From NCBI RefSeq assembly GCF_900107125.1, contig NZ_FNOU01000015.1, positions 1-64,000 of the forward strand: a DNA stretch of 64,000 nt. Reading direction: 5' to 3'. The position numbers and the translations under genes were made by a program. Shown here piece after piece: positions 17,877 through 26,604 of the stretch. This DNA comes from Eubacterium barkeri. Lineage in GTDB: Bacteria; Bacillota; Clostridia; Eubacteriales; Eubacteriaceae. Position 1 is the stretch's first letter. The number at the start of each line of letters is the position of its first letter. Under the pieces are notes generated by a model. It had not been told where the DNA came from and did no database searches. It saw only the letters and a list, made by a program, of their open reading frames with translations.

Positions 17877-18084
17877 TGTGGATAACTTATGGTATATTAA
17901 ATACTCCAACGTGGCTTTTTTTCAACAATCTTTAAATTTATCCACATTTTTTGTTGAAATGTGGATAACTCAGTGGATATTATGCACAATCCCTTAAAGA
18001 CCCCTCCCATGGGGGTTGCGTCTTTTTGATCCCACATCCATCCCCTGAATAAGCCATTTTTACTTATCCACAGATTGTGGATAA
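17877..18084. promoter_or_regulatory. DnaA-box cluster (possible replication origin or DnaA-regulatory locus)
   Basis: Within the 341-bp gap between the acidic protein and trmN6 there are five perfect DnaA boxes TTATCCACA. They lie at 17877-17885 (-), 17938-17946 (+), 17960-17968 (-), 18064-18072 (+) and 18076-18084 (-), with one relaxed box TTATGCACA at 17980-17988 (+). The last two form a head-to-head pair 3 bp apart, the second and third another pair. The flank toward 17780-17940 is very AT-rich. No dnaA or dnaN gene is in the window, so it may be oriC, one half of a split origin, or a DnaA-titrating or regulatory cluster. Confidence 0.8.
17996..18025 (+). terminator. Hairpin within the DnaA-box region
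   Basis: AAAGAC (17996-18001) pairs with GTCTTT (18020-18025) around an inner ACCCC/GGGGT stem, and T residues follow. It resembles an intrinsic terminator on the plus strand and lies between the left and right groups of DnaA boxes. Confidence 0.45.
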
Positions 18085-18116
18085 ATCTTTGATAACACGC
18101 ATTTGAAAGGAAAACC

Positions 18117-18878
18117 ATGGAACATCTTATCAAAATTGGAGAACGGCTTGAGGATTTAGATCTCAAGGGGCTCAAAATCATACAAAATCCTGATTTTTTT
18201 TGCTTTGGAATGGATGCGGTCCTTCTGGCCTGGTTTGCCTCTGGTGCCATTACCCGTAAAACCAAAACCATCGATCTGGGAACCGGAACAGGTATTCTCC
18301 CCCTACTCCTCTACGGACGAACGGGAACACAGCAGATCGATGCCCTGGAAATCCAGGAAAACATGGTGGATTTAGCCCGACGAAATGTGGAACTCAATGG
18401 CCTCTCGGATATCATCCATATCCACCATGGGGACCTTCGAAATCCTGGTCCGGCCTTCCACTCTTCAAATACCGACGTGGTGGTTTGTAATCCACCCTAT
18501 ATGCGCATGGATCGGGGGATGAAGAACCCCAGTGAGACCATGGCCATCTCCCGCCACGAGCTGTGCTGTACCATGAGCGATGTCACCTCTTTTTCCCGGG
18601 TAATGCTCAAGGATCGGGGAAAGCTCTTCCTGGTCCAGCGGGCAGACCGACTGGGAGATGTGCTCTGTGCCCTCCGGGCCGATGGACTCGAGGCCAAACG
18701 CCTTATGACCATCCATCCCTACGCCCACCGGCCGGCCAATCTGATCCTGGTGGAAGCTATGAAAAAAGGGAAACCCAACCTTAAAGTTGAGCCTCCCCTT
18801 ATCGTCTACAATGCTGATGGTTCCTACAGCGATGCCATTAACGCTATTTATGGGACAGATGGGCCCAGCCCACGGTAG
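18117..18878 (+). CDS. TrmN6-like tRNA1(Val) adenine-N6 methyltransferase
   Basis: This 253-residue class I SAM methyltransferase has the SAM-binding TIDLGTGTGILPLLL near residue 55 and the catalytic NPPY motif near residue 125, which marks amino-group (N6-adenine) methylation. The N-terminal KIIQNPDFFCFGMDAVLLAWF block matches the COG4123/YfiC/YabB group. Members modify A37 of tRNA1(Val) in E. coli; the substrate here is inferred. In Firmicutes the gene commonly lies near ricT, holB and tmk, as it does here. GAAAGGAAAACC precedes the ATG. Confidence 0.88.
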   Translation: MEHLIKIGERLEDLDLKGLKIIQNPDFFCFGMDAVLLAWFASGAITRKTKTIDLGTGTGILPLLLYGRTGTQQIDALEIQENMVDLARRNVELNGLSDIIHIHHGDLRNPGPAFHSSNTDVVVCNPPYMRMDRGMKNPSETMAISRHELCCTMSDVTSFSRVMLKDRGKLFLVQRADRLGDVLCALRADGLEAKRLMTIHPYAHRPANLILVEAMKKGKPNLKVEPPLIVYNADGSYSDAINAIYGTDGPSPR

Positions 18879-18926
18879 GCTGGGGGATCGCAGGGGCATA
18901 TGCCCGGCTCTGACTGAGAGCTGTCC

Positions 18927-19190
18927 CTACCGCCCACCAACCTCTGCTTCCTGGGCCTTTCGCAGAGCCCTGGCCAGTTGATCCCCACAGCTGGTTGCCC
19001 GGGAGCCACAGGTGATGCCCTGGCATTTCCCAATGATTTCCTCGGCACTGCAGCCATCCACCAAGCTGGCAATGACCTGGAGGTTCCCGCTGCATCCCCC
19101 GGTAAATTCAATATTGTGGACGATGTCGTCCTCCATTTCAAAGGTGATAGTCTTCGAACACGTTCCCGTGGTTTGATAGGTATGTTTCAT
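18927..19190 (-). CDS. TSCPD-domain protein (TIGR03905 type)
   Basis: An 87-residue protein with conserved cysteines: GTCSKTI early, FTGGCSGNLQ in the middle, then DGCSAEE and TCGSRATSCGDQLA. This arrangement is that of the TSCPD domain also found at the C-terminus of ribonucleotide reductases, here as a stand-alone protein common in Clostridia. The role is unknown; the cysteines suggest metal or redox chemistry. The ATG at 19190 follows GAGGAG with 7-bp spacing, better than a GTG at 19205. It lies after the YhgE gene, with 18 bp between them, so the two are probably cotranscribed. Confidence 0.83.
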   Translation of the reverse strand: MKHTYQTTGTCSKTITFEMEDDIVHNIEFTGGCSGNLQVIASLVDGCSAEEIIGKCQGITCGSRATSCGDQLARALRKAQEAEVGGR

Positions 19191-19208
19191 TAATGTTCTC
19201 CTCACTTT

Positions 19209-21371
19209 TTATCCAAATAATCCAGTATCTTCTAATTTACGTTTAAAGAAGGCATTCAGCCTCAGAAGTGGCTTGTGGAGCACCAGCCCAATAAGGAGCG
19301 ATACCCCCACATAACCTAAAAGTGCCAGCATATCGTGGAGGAAGTAGTGGTCGTACAAGCCCGCCACAGCCTCCCGCATGGCCCCGATGCTGTAGGTAAA
19401 GGCCATGTAAGGATTGAGGGCCTGGAAAAATCCCGGCAGCACCTGGATAGGGAAGGTCCCTCCGGACCCCGCTACCTGGATGACCATAATCAGCACCGCA
19501 ATGGCCTTCCCCACTTCATCAAAGGCCGCCGTCAGGGTATAAATGAAGAAGCTGTACACCACCGAGGTCCAAAGGCCAATGACAATAAACAGAGCCGGAC
19601 TAACCATCTCCACCCGAAGGATAAAGATATCCCCCAGGCAGGCCACCAGCCCCTGGAGTAGGGCCGCCACCAGAAAAATCAGATAGCGTCCAAAGAAAAT
19701 CTGCCAGGGCTGAAGGTTCTCAAAGTCCTCGGGATGCTTCACATCTGTCTTAATGAGCGCCACCAACACCAGCCCCCCAACCCAAAGGCACAAGGTGGTG
19801 TAAAAGGGCGTCATCGCGGCGCCATAATTAGCCACTGGGTAAAAGCTGGTGGTTTTCAAATTCACCGGTGAAGCGATGAAGCTGGCCCCGGTTTCCGGAT
19901 CAATGCGCATGATATTCATGAGCTGGCCCCAGCGGGAATCGCTTTTTACACTTTTTAAGTTGTTGACAATATCGGTAATCTTACCCTGGGTGCGGTCCAG
20001 GATGACGATGACATTATCCATGGCCAAATTACCGGAATCCAGGGCACTGCCCATGCTTCCCAGGGCATCATTGATCCCGGAGATGCTTCCCGATGCGGTG
20101 CTTAAAAAGCTGGATAAATCCCCCAGACTATTGTACACATCGCCGGCTGCAGTGTCCAGAGCTGGGGCAATTTGGGTTTGATAGGTGGTGGTCAGCTCCG
20201 AAAGCTTCGTATCCACTGCTGCGTTTTCATCTGCCAGCTCATTGAGGGTCTCCTGGGAGATCTGTCCGCTTTGACGGATCTGTCCCGCTGCGGTGTTCAG
20301 ATTCGTGGCCAGCTTTTGTTGGTCCGTAATGATTTCCCGGAGGGTGGCAATGGCACTCTCGATGGTATCCTTCTGACTGGGCATGACGTTTTCCAGGCTA
20401 GTTAAGACCCCAATGGTTTTATTGCAAATTTCAATGATATTACCGCTGTTGTCCGCCAGTGCCTCCAGCTGTGTGGCCACGGTCTGGCTATCCGCCCCTG
20501 TCTGGGAGGCCAAATTTCGCAGGGCCTTGGTGGTGGCAGTACTGCTTTGATGAAGCATTTCCAAAATCGACACCATAGAGGCATTCATCCGGGCTGACAG
20601 TGTCCGGCCACTATCGATCAGGCTTCGGCTATCGCTGCTAAGAACCTGTCCATCAGCAAGAAGCTGCTGGGCGCTGGGAAGTAAATTTTGGGCTGCCCCT
20701 AGCATGCTCCGGGCCGATGCACTGGCATTTTTAATGGCGGCGATGGTGACCTTGAAATCCGAAATGGAGGTGCTGACTTCCTCCAAATTTTTAACCAGGG
20801 TATCAATGGGATCCGACTGGTTGATAGCGTTGGCCGAAACATTCATCAGCTGACCGGCCACCAGGGTGACGGTTTCCACAAAAGCCTGGTTAACCTTGGT
20901 CTGTACCGTATCGACCCCCACATCCGTCATTTTATTGGCTATGGCATTTGTTTTCTCATTGAGGTAGTATTCCAACACTGGCTTTTCAATGGAGCCGCTT
21001 AAGATGCTGGTCATATCCTTACTGAAGGCTTTGGGGATGATGACAGCGGCGTAAAACTTCCCGCTGCGTACCCCCTCCAGGGCCTCATCCCGATCCACAA
21101 AGGTCCAGTCCATGGCGTCGTTAGCCTTAAGCTCTCCCACGACCTTTTCACCGGCATTAATGGTGGCTCCCGCAACCGTTGTGCCCACATCCTCATTGGA
21201 TACCGCAATGGCGATATGACCCGTGTTGGAATAGGGATCCCAATTGGCCGCAATATTGAACCAGGCATATAGGGAGGGGATAATAATGAGTCCGACCATG
21301 ATGATCATGGCTACGGGACTGGCCAGGAGCCGTCGCAAATCCCGTTTGAAAATTGCAATGATATTCTTCAT
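19209..21371 (-). CDS. YhgE/Pip-type membrane protein
   Basis: This 720-residue protein has one N-terminal membrane helix (ASPVAMIIMVGLIIIPSLYAW), a long extracellular region of about 450 residues with helical coiled-coil stretches, and about five C-terminal helices typical of ABC-2 type transport domains. This is the YhgE/Pip (phage infection protein) family, linked to envelope export and phage receptor functions. The chosen ATG at 21371 follows GAAGGAGAAGT. A promoter with extended -10 TGCTATAAT lies just upstream. Confidence 0.88.
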   Translation of the reverse strand: MKNIIAIFKRDLRRLLASPVAMIIMVGLIIIPSLYAWFNIAANWDPYSNTGHIAIAVSNEDVGTTVAGATINAGEKVVGELKANDAMDWTFVDRDEALEGVRSGKFYAAVIIPKAFSKDMTSILSGSIEKPVLEYYLNEKTNAIANKMTDVGVDTVQTKVNQAFVETVTLVAGQLMNVSANAINQSDPIDTLVKNLEEVSTSISDFKVTIAAIKNASASARSMLGAAQNLLPSAQQLLADGQVLSSDSRSLIDSGRTLSARMNASMVSILEMLHQSSTATTKALRNLASQTGADSQTVATQLEALADNSGNIIEICNKTIGVLTSLENVMPSQKDTIESAIATLREIITDQQKLATNLNTAAGQIRQSGQISQETLNELADENAAVDTKLSELTTTYQTQIAPALDTAAGDVYNSLGDLSSFLSTASGSISGINDALGSMGSALDSGNLAMDNVIVILDRTQGKITDIVNNLKSVKSDSRWGQLMNIMRIDPETGASFIASPVNLKTTSFYPVANYGAAMTPFYTTLCLWVGGLVLVALIKTDVKHPEDFENLQPWQIFFGRYLIFLVAALLQGLVACLGDIFILRVEMVSPALFIVIGLWTSVVYSFFIYTLTAAFDEVGKAIAVLIMVIQVAGSGGTFPIQVLPGFFQALNPYMAFTYSIGAMREAVAGLYDHYFLHDMLALLGYVGVSLLIGLVLHKPLLRLNAFFKRKLEDTGLFG

Positions 21372-21403
21372 ACTTCTCCTTCTCAATTCATGTGAACCCA
21401 CCT

Positions 21404-21412
21404 ATTATAGCA
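21404..21412 (-). promoter_or_regulatory. Extended -10 promoter of the YhgE gene
   Basis: TGCTATAAT on the minus strand, with no good -35 box, 32 bp before the ATG at 21371. It directly follows the ricT operon terminator. Confidence 0.55.
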
Positions 21413-21417
21413 TGCAG

Positions 21418-21455
21418 AAAAGGGCCATCACATTTTTTTCTTTGCGATGGCCCTT
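21418..21455 (-). terminator. Terminator of the decarboxylase-tmk-holB-ricT operon
   Basis: A perfect 10-bp inverted repeat AAGGGCCATC (21420-21429) / GATGGCCCTT (21446-21455). On the minus strand the second arm runs into TTTT. It lies immediately after the ricT stop. Confidence 0.85.
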
Positions 21456-21459
21456 ACAA

Positions 21460-22614
21460 TTATTCTTTTTTGTCTGACCCTTCCGGGGGTTTCCCGCCGG
21501 GCTTTTCGCTATTATTTCGATTTTTACGCCGCCGATTATTATTGTTGCTCTTCCCGCCGGTGTTATTTTTATTTTTTCCAGAATTTCCAGAATTTCCGTT
21601 ATTTCCCCGCTTGTTCCCCTGGGATCTGGGCTTTCGGTTATTGCCGCCACCGGCATTCCCATTACCACTTCCGGATTCCTTGCGGCTTCCTTCACCCGGG
21701 CTCTTTTCCTTATTCTCACTGGGTTTTTCTTCCCGGGAACGATCCGGCTTGGGTGAGCGATCCCCCTTACGGGAATTCTGATGATAGGTGGGCCGGGGAG
21801 CGTCAGATTTTGTCACATCATCCATGGCGTAGGTTCGAATTTCTGTGTCATCATTCCCCACCTGCATCCGGACTAAGACACTCTCCTGGAGGACCCCCAG
21901 GCGAAAGACCTGTCCAATACCATCGGGGGTCTCCACCATCTGCCCTACCTTGGGCATTTTCTTGGTGACATTTTTATAAAAATCATGCTCGTAGGTCAGA
22001 CAGCATAACAGACGGCCACAGATTCCCGAAATCTTTGTGGAATTCAGGGACATATTCTGCTCCTTGGCCATCTTAATGGATACCGGGGTAAAATCCCCCA
22101 GCCACTGGGAGCAGCAGGTGTTGCGTCCACAGACGCCAAGGGTATTGAAGATTTTCGCTTCATCCCGTACCCCGATTTGACGCAGCTCAATACGCACCCG
22201 GAATACCGCCGCCAAATCCTTAACCAGGCTTCTGAAATCCACCCGACCTTCTGCGGTAAAGTAAAAAATCGCTTTCTTTTTATCAAAGGTATATTCCACG
22301 TTAATCAGCTTCATATCCAGCTTATGGAATTTGACCTTTTCCTCAAAAACAGACCTGGCCTGTTTTTCTTTATCCTTTAACGTGGCATAATCCTCGTCAT
22401 CCCGGGGAGTGGCTTTTCGGACCACGGGTTTCACTGGATTTGAGAACATGGCCTCATCAATTTCTCTGGGAGGCAGGGCCACCTCCCCATATTCCACCCC
22501 CTGGACCGTCTCCACCACCACATGGTCGTATTGGGACAATTCCAAATCCAGGGGATCGAAATAGTATATCTTTCCGGCCTTTTTAAACCGGATTCCGACA
22601 ACCTTTTTCGTCAT
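21460..22614 (-). CDS. ricT: PSP1-domain protein RicT (YaaT) with long disordered tail
   Basis: RicT is part of the Fe-S protein complex (RicA/F/T) that stimulates RNase Y processing in Bacillus. The PSP1 core occupies residues about 1-275 and has the family cysteines CGRNTCCSQWLG and CGRLLCC. About 110 further residues follow, made almost entirely of Gly, Asn, Lys, Arg, Ser and Glu, with NNNN and GNSGNSG stretches. This tail is absent from the roughly 275-residue B. subtilis protein. Its start overlaps the holB stop by 4 bp. Confidence 0.88.
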   Translation of the reverse strand: MTKKVVGIRFKKAGKIYYFDPLDLELSQYDHVVVETVQGVEYGEVALPPREIDEAMFSNPVKPVVRKATPRDDEDYATLKDKEKQARSVFEEKVKFHKLDMKLINVEYTFDKKKAIFYFTAEGRVDFRSLVKDLAAVFRVRIELRQIGVRDEAKIFNTLGVCGRNTCCSQWLGDFTPVSIKMAKEQNMSLNSTKISGICGRLLCCLTYEHDFYKNVTKKMPKVGQMVETPDGIGQVFRLGVLQESVLVRMQVGNDDTEIRTYAMDDVTKSDAPRPTYHQNSRKGDRSPKPDRSREEKPSENKEKSPGEGSRKESGSGNGNAGGGNNRKPRSQGNKRGNNGNSGNSGKNKNNTGGKSNNNNRRRKNRNNSEKPGGKPPEGSDKKE

Positions 22615-23609
22615 CTGCTTTTCTCCTGTAACTCATATATTTTCAGCAGGGTGCTCTCCCATTGGAGGCGAAGGTTGATATTATACTGCAGATTCTTCGC
22701 CAGTTCAAATAAAATCGCTAATATTCCTTGGGCTGCCCCTGGTTTTAACAAAGGGGTGGCCTGGCTAAGCCATGGACCCCCACCGGCACTCCCCATACCG
22801 CCCATCTCCGCCCGGAGCGATGTACTAAAGGCGACGATGAGCTCATCCAGCACCATGGCGCTGTCTGACTTGCTTTTGCCCAGCTTTTCGGAAAAGCCGA
22901 ACAAGGGCATGGGATTTCCCTTTAGTATATCACAAATCACAGAAAACGCCTCTTTTTTTATGGCTTCTTCGTCGGCATTTTCCACGTGGGCCAGGGCCTT
23001 CCCTGGAATGCCCCCACACACCGCTAATAACCGGCTCATTTCCCCATTGCCCAGGGGGTATCCCTGGGATTTAAGGAGGGTCTGAATTTCCCCGTCACTG
23101 AGGGGCTCCAGGGGTAAAACCTGGCACCGGGAACGCAGGGTCGGCAGAATCCGCTCCCCGTTTTCTGCAGTGATGAGAAACACATTCCCAGGCTCCGGCT
23201 CTTCTAAAGACTTAAGCAAGGCATTCTGGGCCTCGGTGGTCATGGTTTCCGCATGGGTAATGAGGCAGATTCGAAGACTGCCGTCAAAGGTCTTCGCGGA
23301 AATCGCCGCAATGAGATCCCGGACCTGCTTGATTTTAATGCTCCGCTGACCCTCCTCTGGCGCAATGCGGATAAAATCACCCATGTTGCCGTGGGCCATC
23401 TCCCGACAAGCCAAACAGGTCCCACAGGGCCTGTTCTCCAGGGGTGCCGTACATTTTAGAGCTGCGGCAAAGGCCAGGGCCAGAGTTTGCTTGCCAATGC
23501 CCTTAGGTCCGGTAAAGAGGTAGGCGTGGCTGACCTGATCTTTGCGAATGGTATTTCCCAGAATTTCTTTAATGCGCCCTTCCCCAATCATTTGATCAAA
23601 CACGGTCAT
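22611..23609 (-). CDS. holB: DNA polymerase III delta' subunit
   Basis: HolB is part of the clamp loader. The 332-residue protein has a P-loop TGPKGIGKQTLA near residue 35, a zinc-type cysteine set (CGTCLACREMAHGN with an upstream Cys) and the LLKSLEEPEPGNVFLI sensor region. The C-terminal collar domain is divergent, as usual. It overlaps both tmk (14 bp) and ricT (4 bp), showing tight translational coupling. Confidence 0.9.
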   Translation of the reverse strand: MTVFDQMIGEGRIKEILGNTIRKDQVSHAYLFTGPKGIGKQTLALAFAAALKCTAPLENRPCGTCLACREMAHGNMGDFIRIAPEEGQRSIKIKQVRDLIAAISAKTFDGSLRICLITHAETMTTEAQNALLKSLEEPEPGNVFLITAENGERILPTLRSRCQVLPLEPLSDGEIQTLLKSQGYPLGNGEMSRLLAVCGGIPGKALAHVENADEEAIKKEAFSVICDILKGNPMPLFGFSEKLGKSKSDSAMVLDELIVAFSTSLRAEMGGMGSAGGGPWLSQATPLLKPGAAQGILAILFELAKNLQYNINLRLQWESTLLKIYELQEKSR

Positions 23610-24294
23610 CCTCCGCCAACAGAGCCTTTACCTGTCCGTAGATTTCGTGATGGATATCCTCAATGCTGCGCAGCTTATCCCCTTCAATACAGTTGATTAT
23701 CTGCCAGCCGTAATCCACCGCCAGCTCCCGGGCATTGGCGTAGGACTGTCTGAGGTATTCCGGATGGGCTTCATGAATATCCTTCTTCGCCTCCCCGGTT
23801 ATTTTATTGGCCCGCCCAGCCATGAGCGCTGTAGAAACCTCCGGTGGAATATCCAGGAAGAAAATGGCGTCCGGCACCGGCAGTCCCAGGAGACCAAATT
23901 CATAATCTGTCAGCCACTTTAAAAAGGCCCGGCGCTCTTTAGGGTCGGATAGCTTCCCCGCCTGGTGGACCATGTTGGAAGTGGTGTAGCGATCCGCCAG
24001 TACAATTCCCCCGGCCCCGAGGAAATCTTCCAGATCCTCTTTATAAGAGGCATAGCGGTCTGCCGCGTAAAAGGTGGAGGCTACATAGGGGCTGATATCC
24101 CCGGGATCCCTCCCGAATTCCCCCGCCAGATACTTTCGCACCATGGCTGAGGAATCCCTGTCATACCGTGGATAGGAAACCTGCATCAGCCGCCTTCCAT
24201 CGGACCGCAGATGGGCATACAGCTCCCCGGTCTGGGTCTCCTTCCCGCTGCCATCCACACCTTCAATTACAATGAGTTTTCCTTTTATATCCAT
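23596..24294 (-). CDS. tmk: Thymidylate kinase
   Basis: It phosphorylates dTMP to dTDP. The 232-residue protein has P-loop EGVDGSGKETQ, the dTMP-binding SYPRYDRDSSAMVRKYL region and the DRYTTSN motif near residue 100. The Lys-Glu after GSGK instead of the usual Lys-Thr/Ser marks a divergent subgroup, so dTMP specificity is inferred from the neighbourhood and the overall pattern. The gene lies 3 bp after the decarboxylase. Confidence 0.88.
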   Translation of the reverse strand: MDIKGKLIVIEGVDGSGKETQTGELYAHLRSDGRRLMQVSYPRYDRDSSAMVRKYLAGEFGRDPGDISPYVASTFYAADRYASYKEDLEDFLGAGGIVLADRYTTSNMVHQAGKLSDPKERRAFLKWLTDYEFGLLGLPVPDAIFFLDIPPEVSTALMAGRANKITGEAKKDIHEAHPEYLRQSYANARELAVDYGWQIINCIEGDKLRSIEDIHHEIYGQVKALLAEDDRV

Positions 24295-24297
24295 GGT

Positions 24298-25722
24298 CTA
24301 ATCCATTTCCTTTTCACGTAATACTGCGACCCGCTCTTTCGGGTCAATCCCCATAATCTCTTCCCCTTGGTCTAGGGCTTTCTGAATTTTCCCCACCATT
24401 TCCGGGGTCATTCTTTCCCCGGGCAAAACCGCGGGAATTCCTGGTGGATAGGGGGTAATAAAATCTCCGGAGATCCGGTGAGCCCCCTGTTCTAAGGAGA
24501 CCCACTCCATCTGCCCCAGCATCGCCTGCCATAAGGGCACCACCAGGGGGTGATCCGCTGCCCATAGCCCTGCTGCCCCGGGTGAAGACCTTACGCCATG
24601 GTCCTGGGGAATCCTCACCTTCCGGTTCATCGCCCCAATGGCTTCTAACAGGGCGCCTAAATCCTCCAGGGTGGTCCCCATCCCTGTGTAGGCCAACAGG
24701 GTATGGGCCGTGGCAAATTCCAGCCAGATGCCATGTTCCTCCCGGAGGCCTTTTTCCAGGGCATGGCCACTGCCATCAGCAACCGTAAAGAGCCACTTAC
24801 TCTTGTCGTAGGGATACCCATTGCAGGGGGTGTACAGCCGAATATTATCATCCGCACCAAAGGTAAGGCCCCCCCGATCCCAGGCCGCAGCCATTTCTTC
24901 CATCATCCTTCTGCCGGATGTCTGGGCCTGAGCCAATGCCCCTTCGATACTTAACATCAGGGGATAGCTGGGGCTGGAGGTTTCGAGTATCCCTAAAATC
25001 CGCTGTACCCGTTCTGGGTCCACACAATCCGTCCCCAGGTGGAGCATTCCCGTTTGGGTATAAGCCGCCAGGGTTTTATGGGCACTTTGCACCACCATAT
25101 CCGCACCGGCGGATAGGGCATCCCCGGGAAAGCCATGGCAATATGCCAGATGGGCACCGTGGGCCTCATCCACCAGCAGCCACTTCCCCTTCCGATGAAG
25201 GCGCTCGGCAATGGCCGCCACGTCACTGGTGGTTCCGTAGTAAGTGGGGTTGGTCAGAACCATCCCCACCGCTTCAGGATGGGCTGCCAGGGCCTGGTCC
25301 AGAATCTCAAGGGACACATGGGTGGCCAGACCCCAGGAAACATCCATGGCCGGCGGCACATAGATGCCCTCCGCCCGGGCCAGGGCTAACCCGCCGTAAA
25401 CAGACCGGTGGGCATTGGTGGGGACCAGAATCTGATCCCCCTCCTGGGCCAGGGCCAAAAGCGCGGCCTGAATCCCAAGGGTCGATCCCCCCACCAGGGG
25501 CCAGGAGGCCCGGGTTTTATAATCCGCCATCATTTTTTCCTGAAGGGCGGCAATCACTCCCTGGGGATGATGGAGGTTATCCGCCCCCGCTACCTCTGTA
25601 ATATCCATCTTCGGAAGTACAATTCCAGACAACCCCCGGCCTTTGTGGCCGGGCATATAAAAACGCCGGATTGACGGTCCGGTCATGGTGTCAATCTGGT
25701 TTAAAAATGTCAATTTATCCAT
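24298..25722 (-). CDS. Orn/Lys/Arg decarboxylase family PLP enzyme (YaaO-like)
   Basis: This 474-residue fold-type I PLP enzyme contains VDEAHGAHL near residue 180 and the Schiff-base lysine in VQSAHKTLAAYTQ near residue 220. The short form without a wing domain matches the YaaO/SpeA type that decarboxylates basic amino acids; the exact substrate cannot be told. In B. subtilis yaaO also sits beside tmk. No Shine-Dalgarno sequence precedes the ATG, and a TGCTATAAT promoter lies only about 7 bp upstream, so the message may be leaderless. Confidence 0.87.
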   Translation of the reverse strand: MDKLTFLNQIDTMTGPSIRRFYMPGHKGRGLSGIVLPKMDITEVAGADNLHHPQGVIAALQEKMMADYKTRASWPLVGGSTLGIQAALLALAQEGDQILVPTNAHRSVYGGLALARAEGIYVPPAMDVSWGLATHVSLEILDQALAAHPEAVGMVLTNPTYYGTTSDVAAIAERLHRKGKWLLVDEAHGAHLAYCHGFPGDALSAGADMVVQSAHKTLAAYTQTGMLHLGTDCVDPERVQRILGILETSSPSYPLMLSIEGALAQAQTSGRRMMEEMAAAWDRGGLTFGADDNIRLYTPCNGYPYDKSKWLFTVADGSGHALEKGLREEHGIWLEFATAHTLLAYTGMGTTLEDLGALLEAIGAMNRKVRIPQDHGVRSSPGAAGLWAADHPLVVPLWQAMLGQMEWVSLEQGAHRISGDFITPYPPGIPAVLPGERMTPEMVGKIQKALDQGEEIMGIDPKERVAVLREKEMD

Positions 25723-25728
25723 TTTTCA

Positions 25729-25737
25729 ATTATAGCA
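25729..25737 (-). promoter_or_regulatory. Extended -10 promoter abutting the decarboxylase start codon
   Basis: TGCTATAAT on the minus strand; the predicted transcription start would fall on or within a base or two of the ATG at 25722. Confidence 0.5.
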
Positions 25738-25839
25738 CACTTCCTTTTCTTCCTAAAGAGGATGATTCCTTTTCCCAATGTCCTAAAGCCTTCTCATCCG
25801 AATTTGGCCCGACCCTCTCTTTTTTTATTTCTGAAATCA

Positions 25840-25848
25840 TGGTATACT
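25840..25848 (+). promoter_or_regulatory. Extended -10 promoter of thioredoxin
   Basis: TGGTATACT, 31 bp before the ATG at 25880, has no convincing -35 box. AAAGGAAG precedes the start codon. Confidence 0.5.
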
Positions 25849-25879
25849 ATGGGATATCCAAATCGAAAGGAAGTTTGAA

Positions 25880-26206
25880 ATGACAAATATCATCACACTC
25901 AATCAGAACAATTTTGAAACAGAGGCCATGGGCTACACAGACGGTCCGGTCATGATCGACTTTTGGGCAGAATGGTGTGGTCCCTGTAAGGCACTGCTCC
26001 CCATTATCGATGAAATTGCCACAGAAGTGGATGCTTCTGTACGGATTTGTAAATTAAATGTGGATGAAAATACCCAGCTGGCCCAGCAGTTCCGGGTAAT
26101 GAGTATTCCGACCTGCATTTTCTTAAAGAATGGCGAAGAGGTCCAGCGTTTCGTGGGGACCCGGGACAAACAGGCCTATCTGGATCAGCTGAGCGAGCTG
26201 GCATAA
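25880..26206 (+). CDS. trxA: Thioredoxin
   Basis: A 108-residue thioredoxin with the active site WAEWCGPCK near residue 33, the conserved Asp (MIDFW) before it and the cis-proline loop SIPTC near residue 75. It is of classic thioredoxin size and should reduce protein disulfides in the cytoplasm. The gene stands alone, between its own promoter and a strong terminator. No thioredoxin reductase gene is adjacent. Confidence 0.94.
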   Translation: MTNIITLNQNNFETEAMGYTDGPVMIDFWAEWCGPCKALLPIIDEIATEVDASVRICKLNVDENTQLAQQFRVMSIPTCIFLKNGEEVQRFVGTRDKQAYLDQLSELA

Positions 26207-26237
26207 AGCCCTTGTTTTTAATTCACACACATTTAAA

Positions 26238-26269
26238 AAGGACGTCTTCCATTTTGGGGAGACGTCCTT
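26238..26269. terminator. Bidirectional terminator
   Basis: A perfect 10-bp stem AAGGACGTCT/AGACGTCCTT with a 12-nt loop lies between the convergent thioredoxin and YbjQ genes, with A-rich and T-rich flanks. Confidence 0.88.
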
Positions 26270-26289
26270 TCTTAAATCTTTTAAAACCC

Positions 26290-26604
26290 TTACTCTACAA
26301 ATTTCACCGCTGTCCCATAGGCCAAAATTTCCGCGGCATTTTCCATGACTGCATCGGAGGCGTACCGTACCCCCACGATGGCATCTGCCCCCAGAGCCTC
26401 AGCTTCTGTGATCATTCGCTGGGTAGCCAGCTCCCGGGCATTGGTCATCATTTCATTGTAGCCCTTTACCTCACCCCCGACCAAAGTTTTCAAGCCAGCC
26501 ATAAAGTCCTTACCCAAATGCACGGTTTGAACCGTGTTTCCAAGGACCAGGCCGATTTCCTGACACTTTTTACCTGCAATTTCATTTTTGGTTACCATTA
26601 ACAT
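26290..26604 (-). CDS. YbjQ/UPF0145 family protein
   Basis: A roughly 104-residue protein of the heavy-metal-binding-like UPF0145 family. It shows ...LGNTVQTVHLGKDF, then the KGYNEMMTNARELATQRM helix and GADAIVGVRYASDAV, the family's signature blocks. These proteins form pentamers of unknown function. The second ATG (26604) is preferred because AAGGAGG precedes it by 9 bp; ATGs at 26610 and 26598 are alternatives. An extended -10 TGCTATACT lies at 26636-26644. Confidence 0.87.
   Translation of the reverse strand: MLMVTKNEIAGKKCQEIGLVLGNTVQTVHLGKDFMAGLKTLVGGEVKGYNEMMTNARELATQRMITEAEALGADAIVGVRYASDAVMENAAEILAYGTAVKFVE

Noticed and set aside
18862-18884. CCCAGCC/GGCTGGG stem at the trmN6 stop as terminator
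   Set aside because: No T-tract on either strand; kept only as a possible stem.
24918-25601. A 227-codon Gly/Pro-rich plus-strand frame
   Set aside because: Antisense to the decarboxylase, which has clear PLP-enzyme motifs; low-complexity product.
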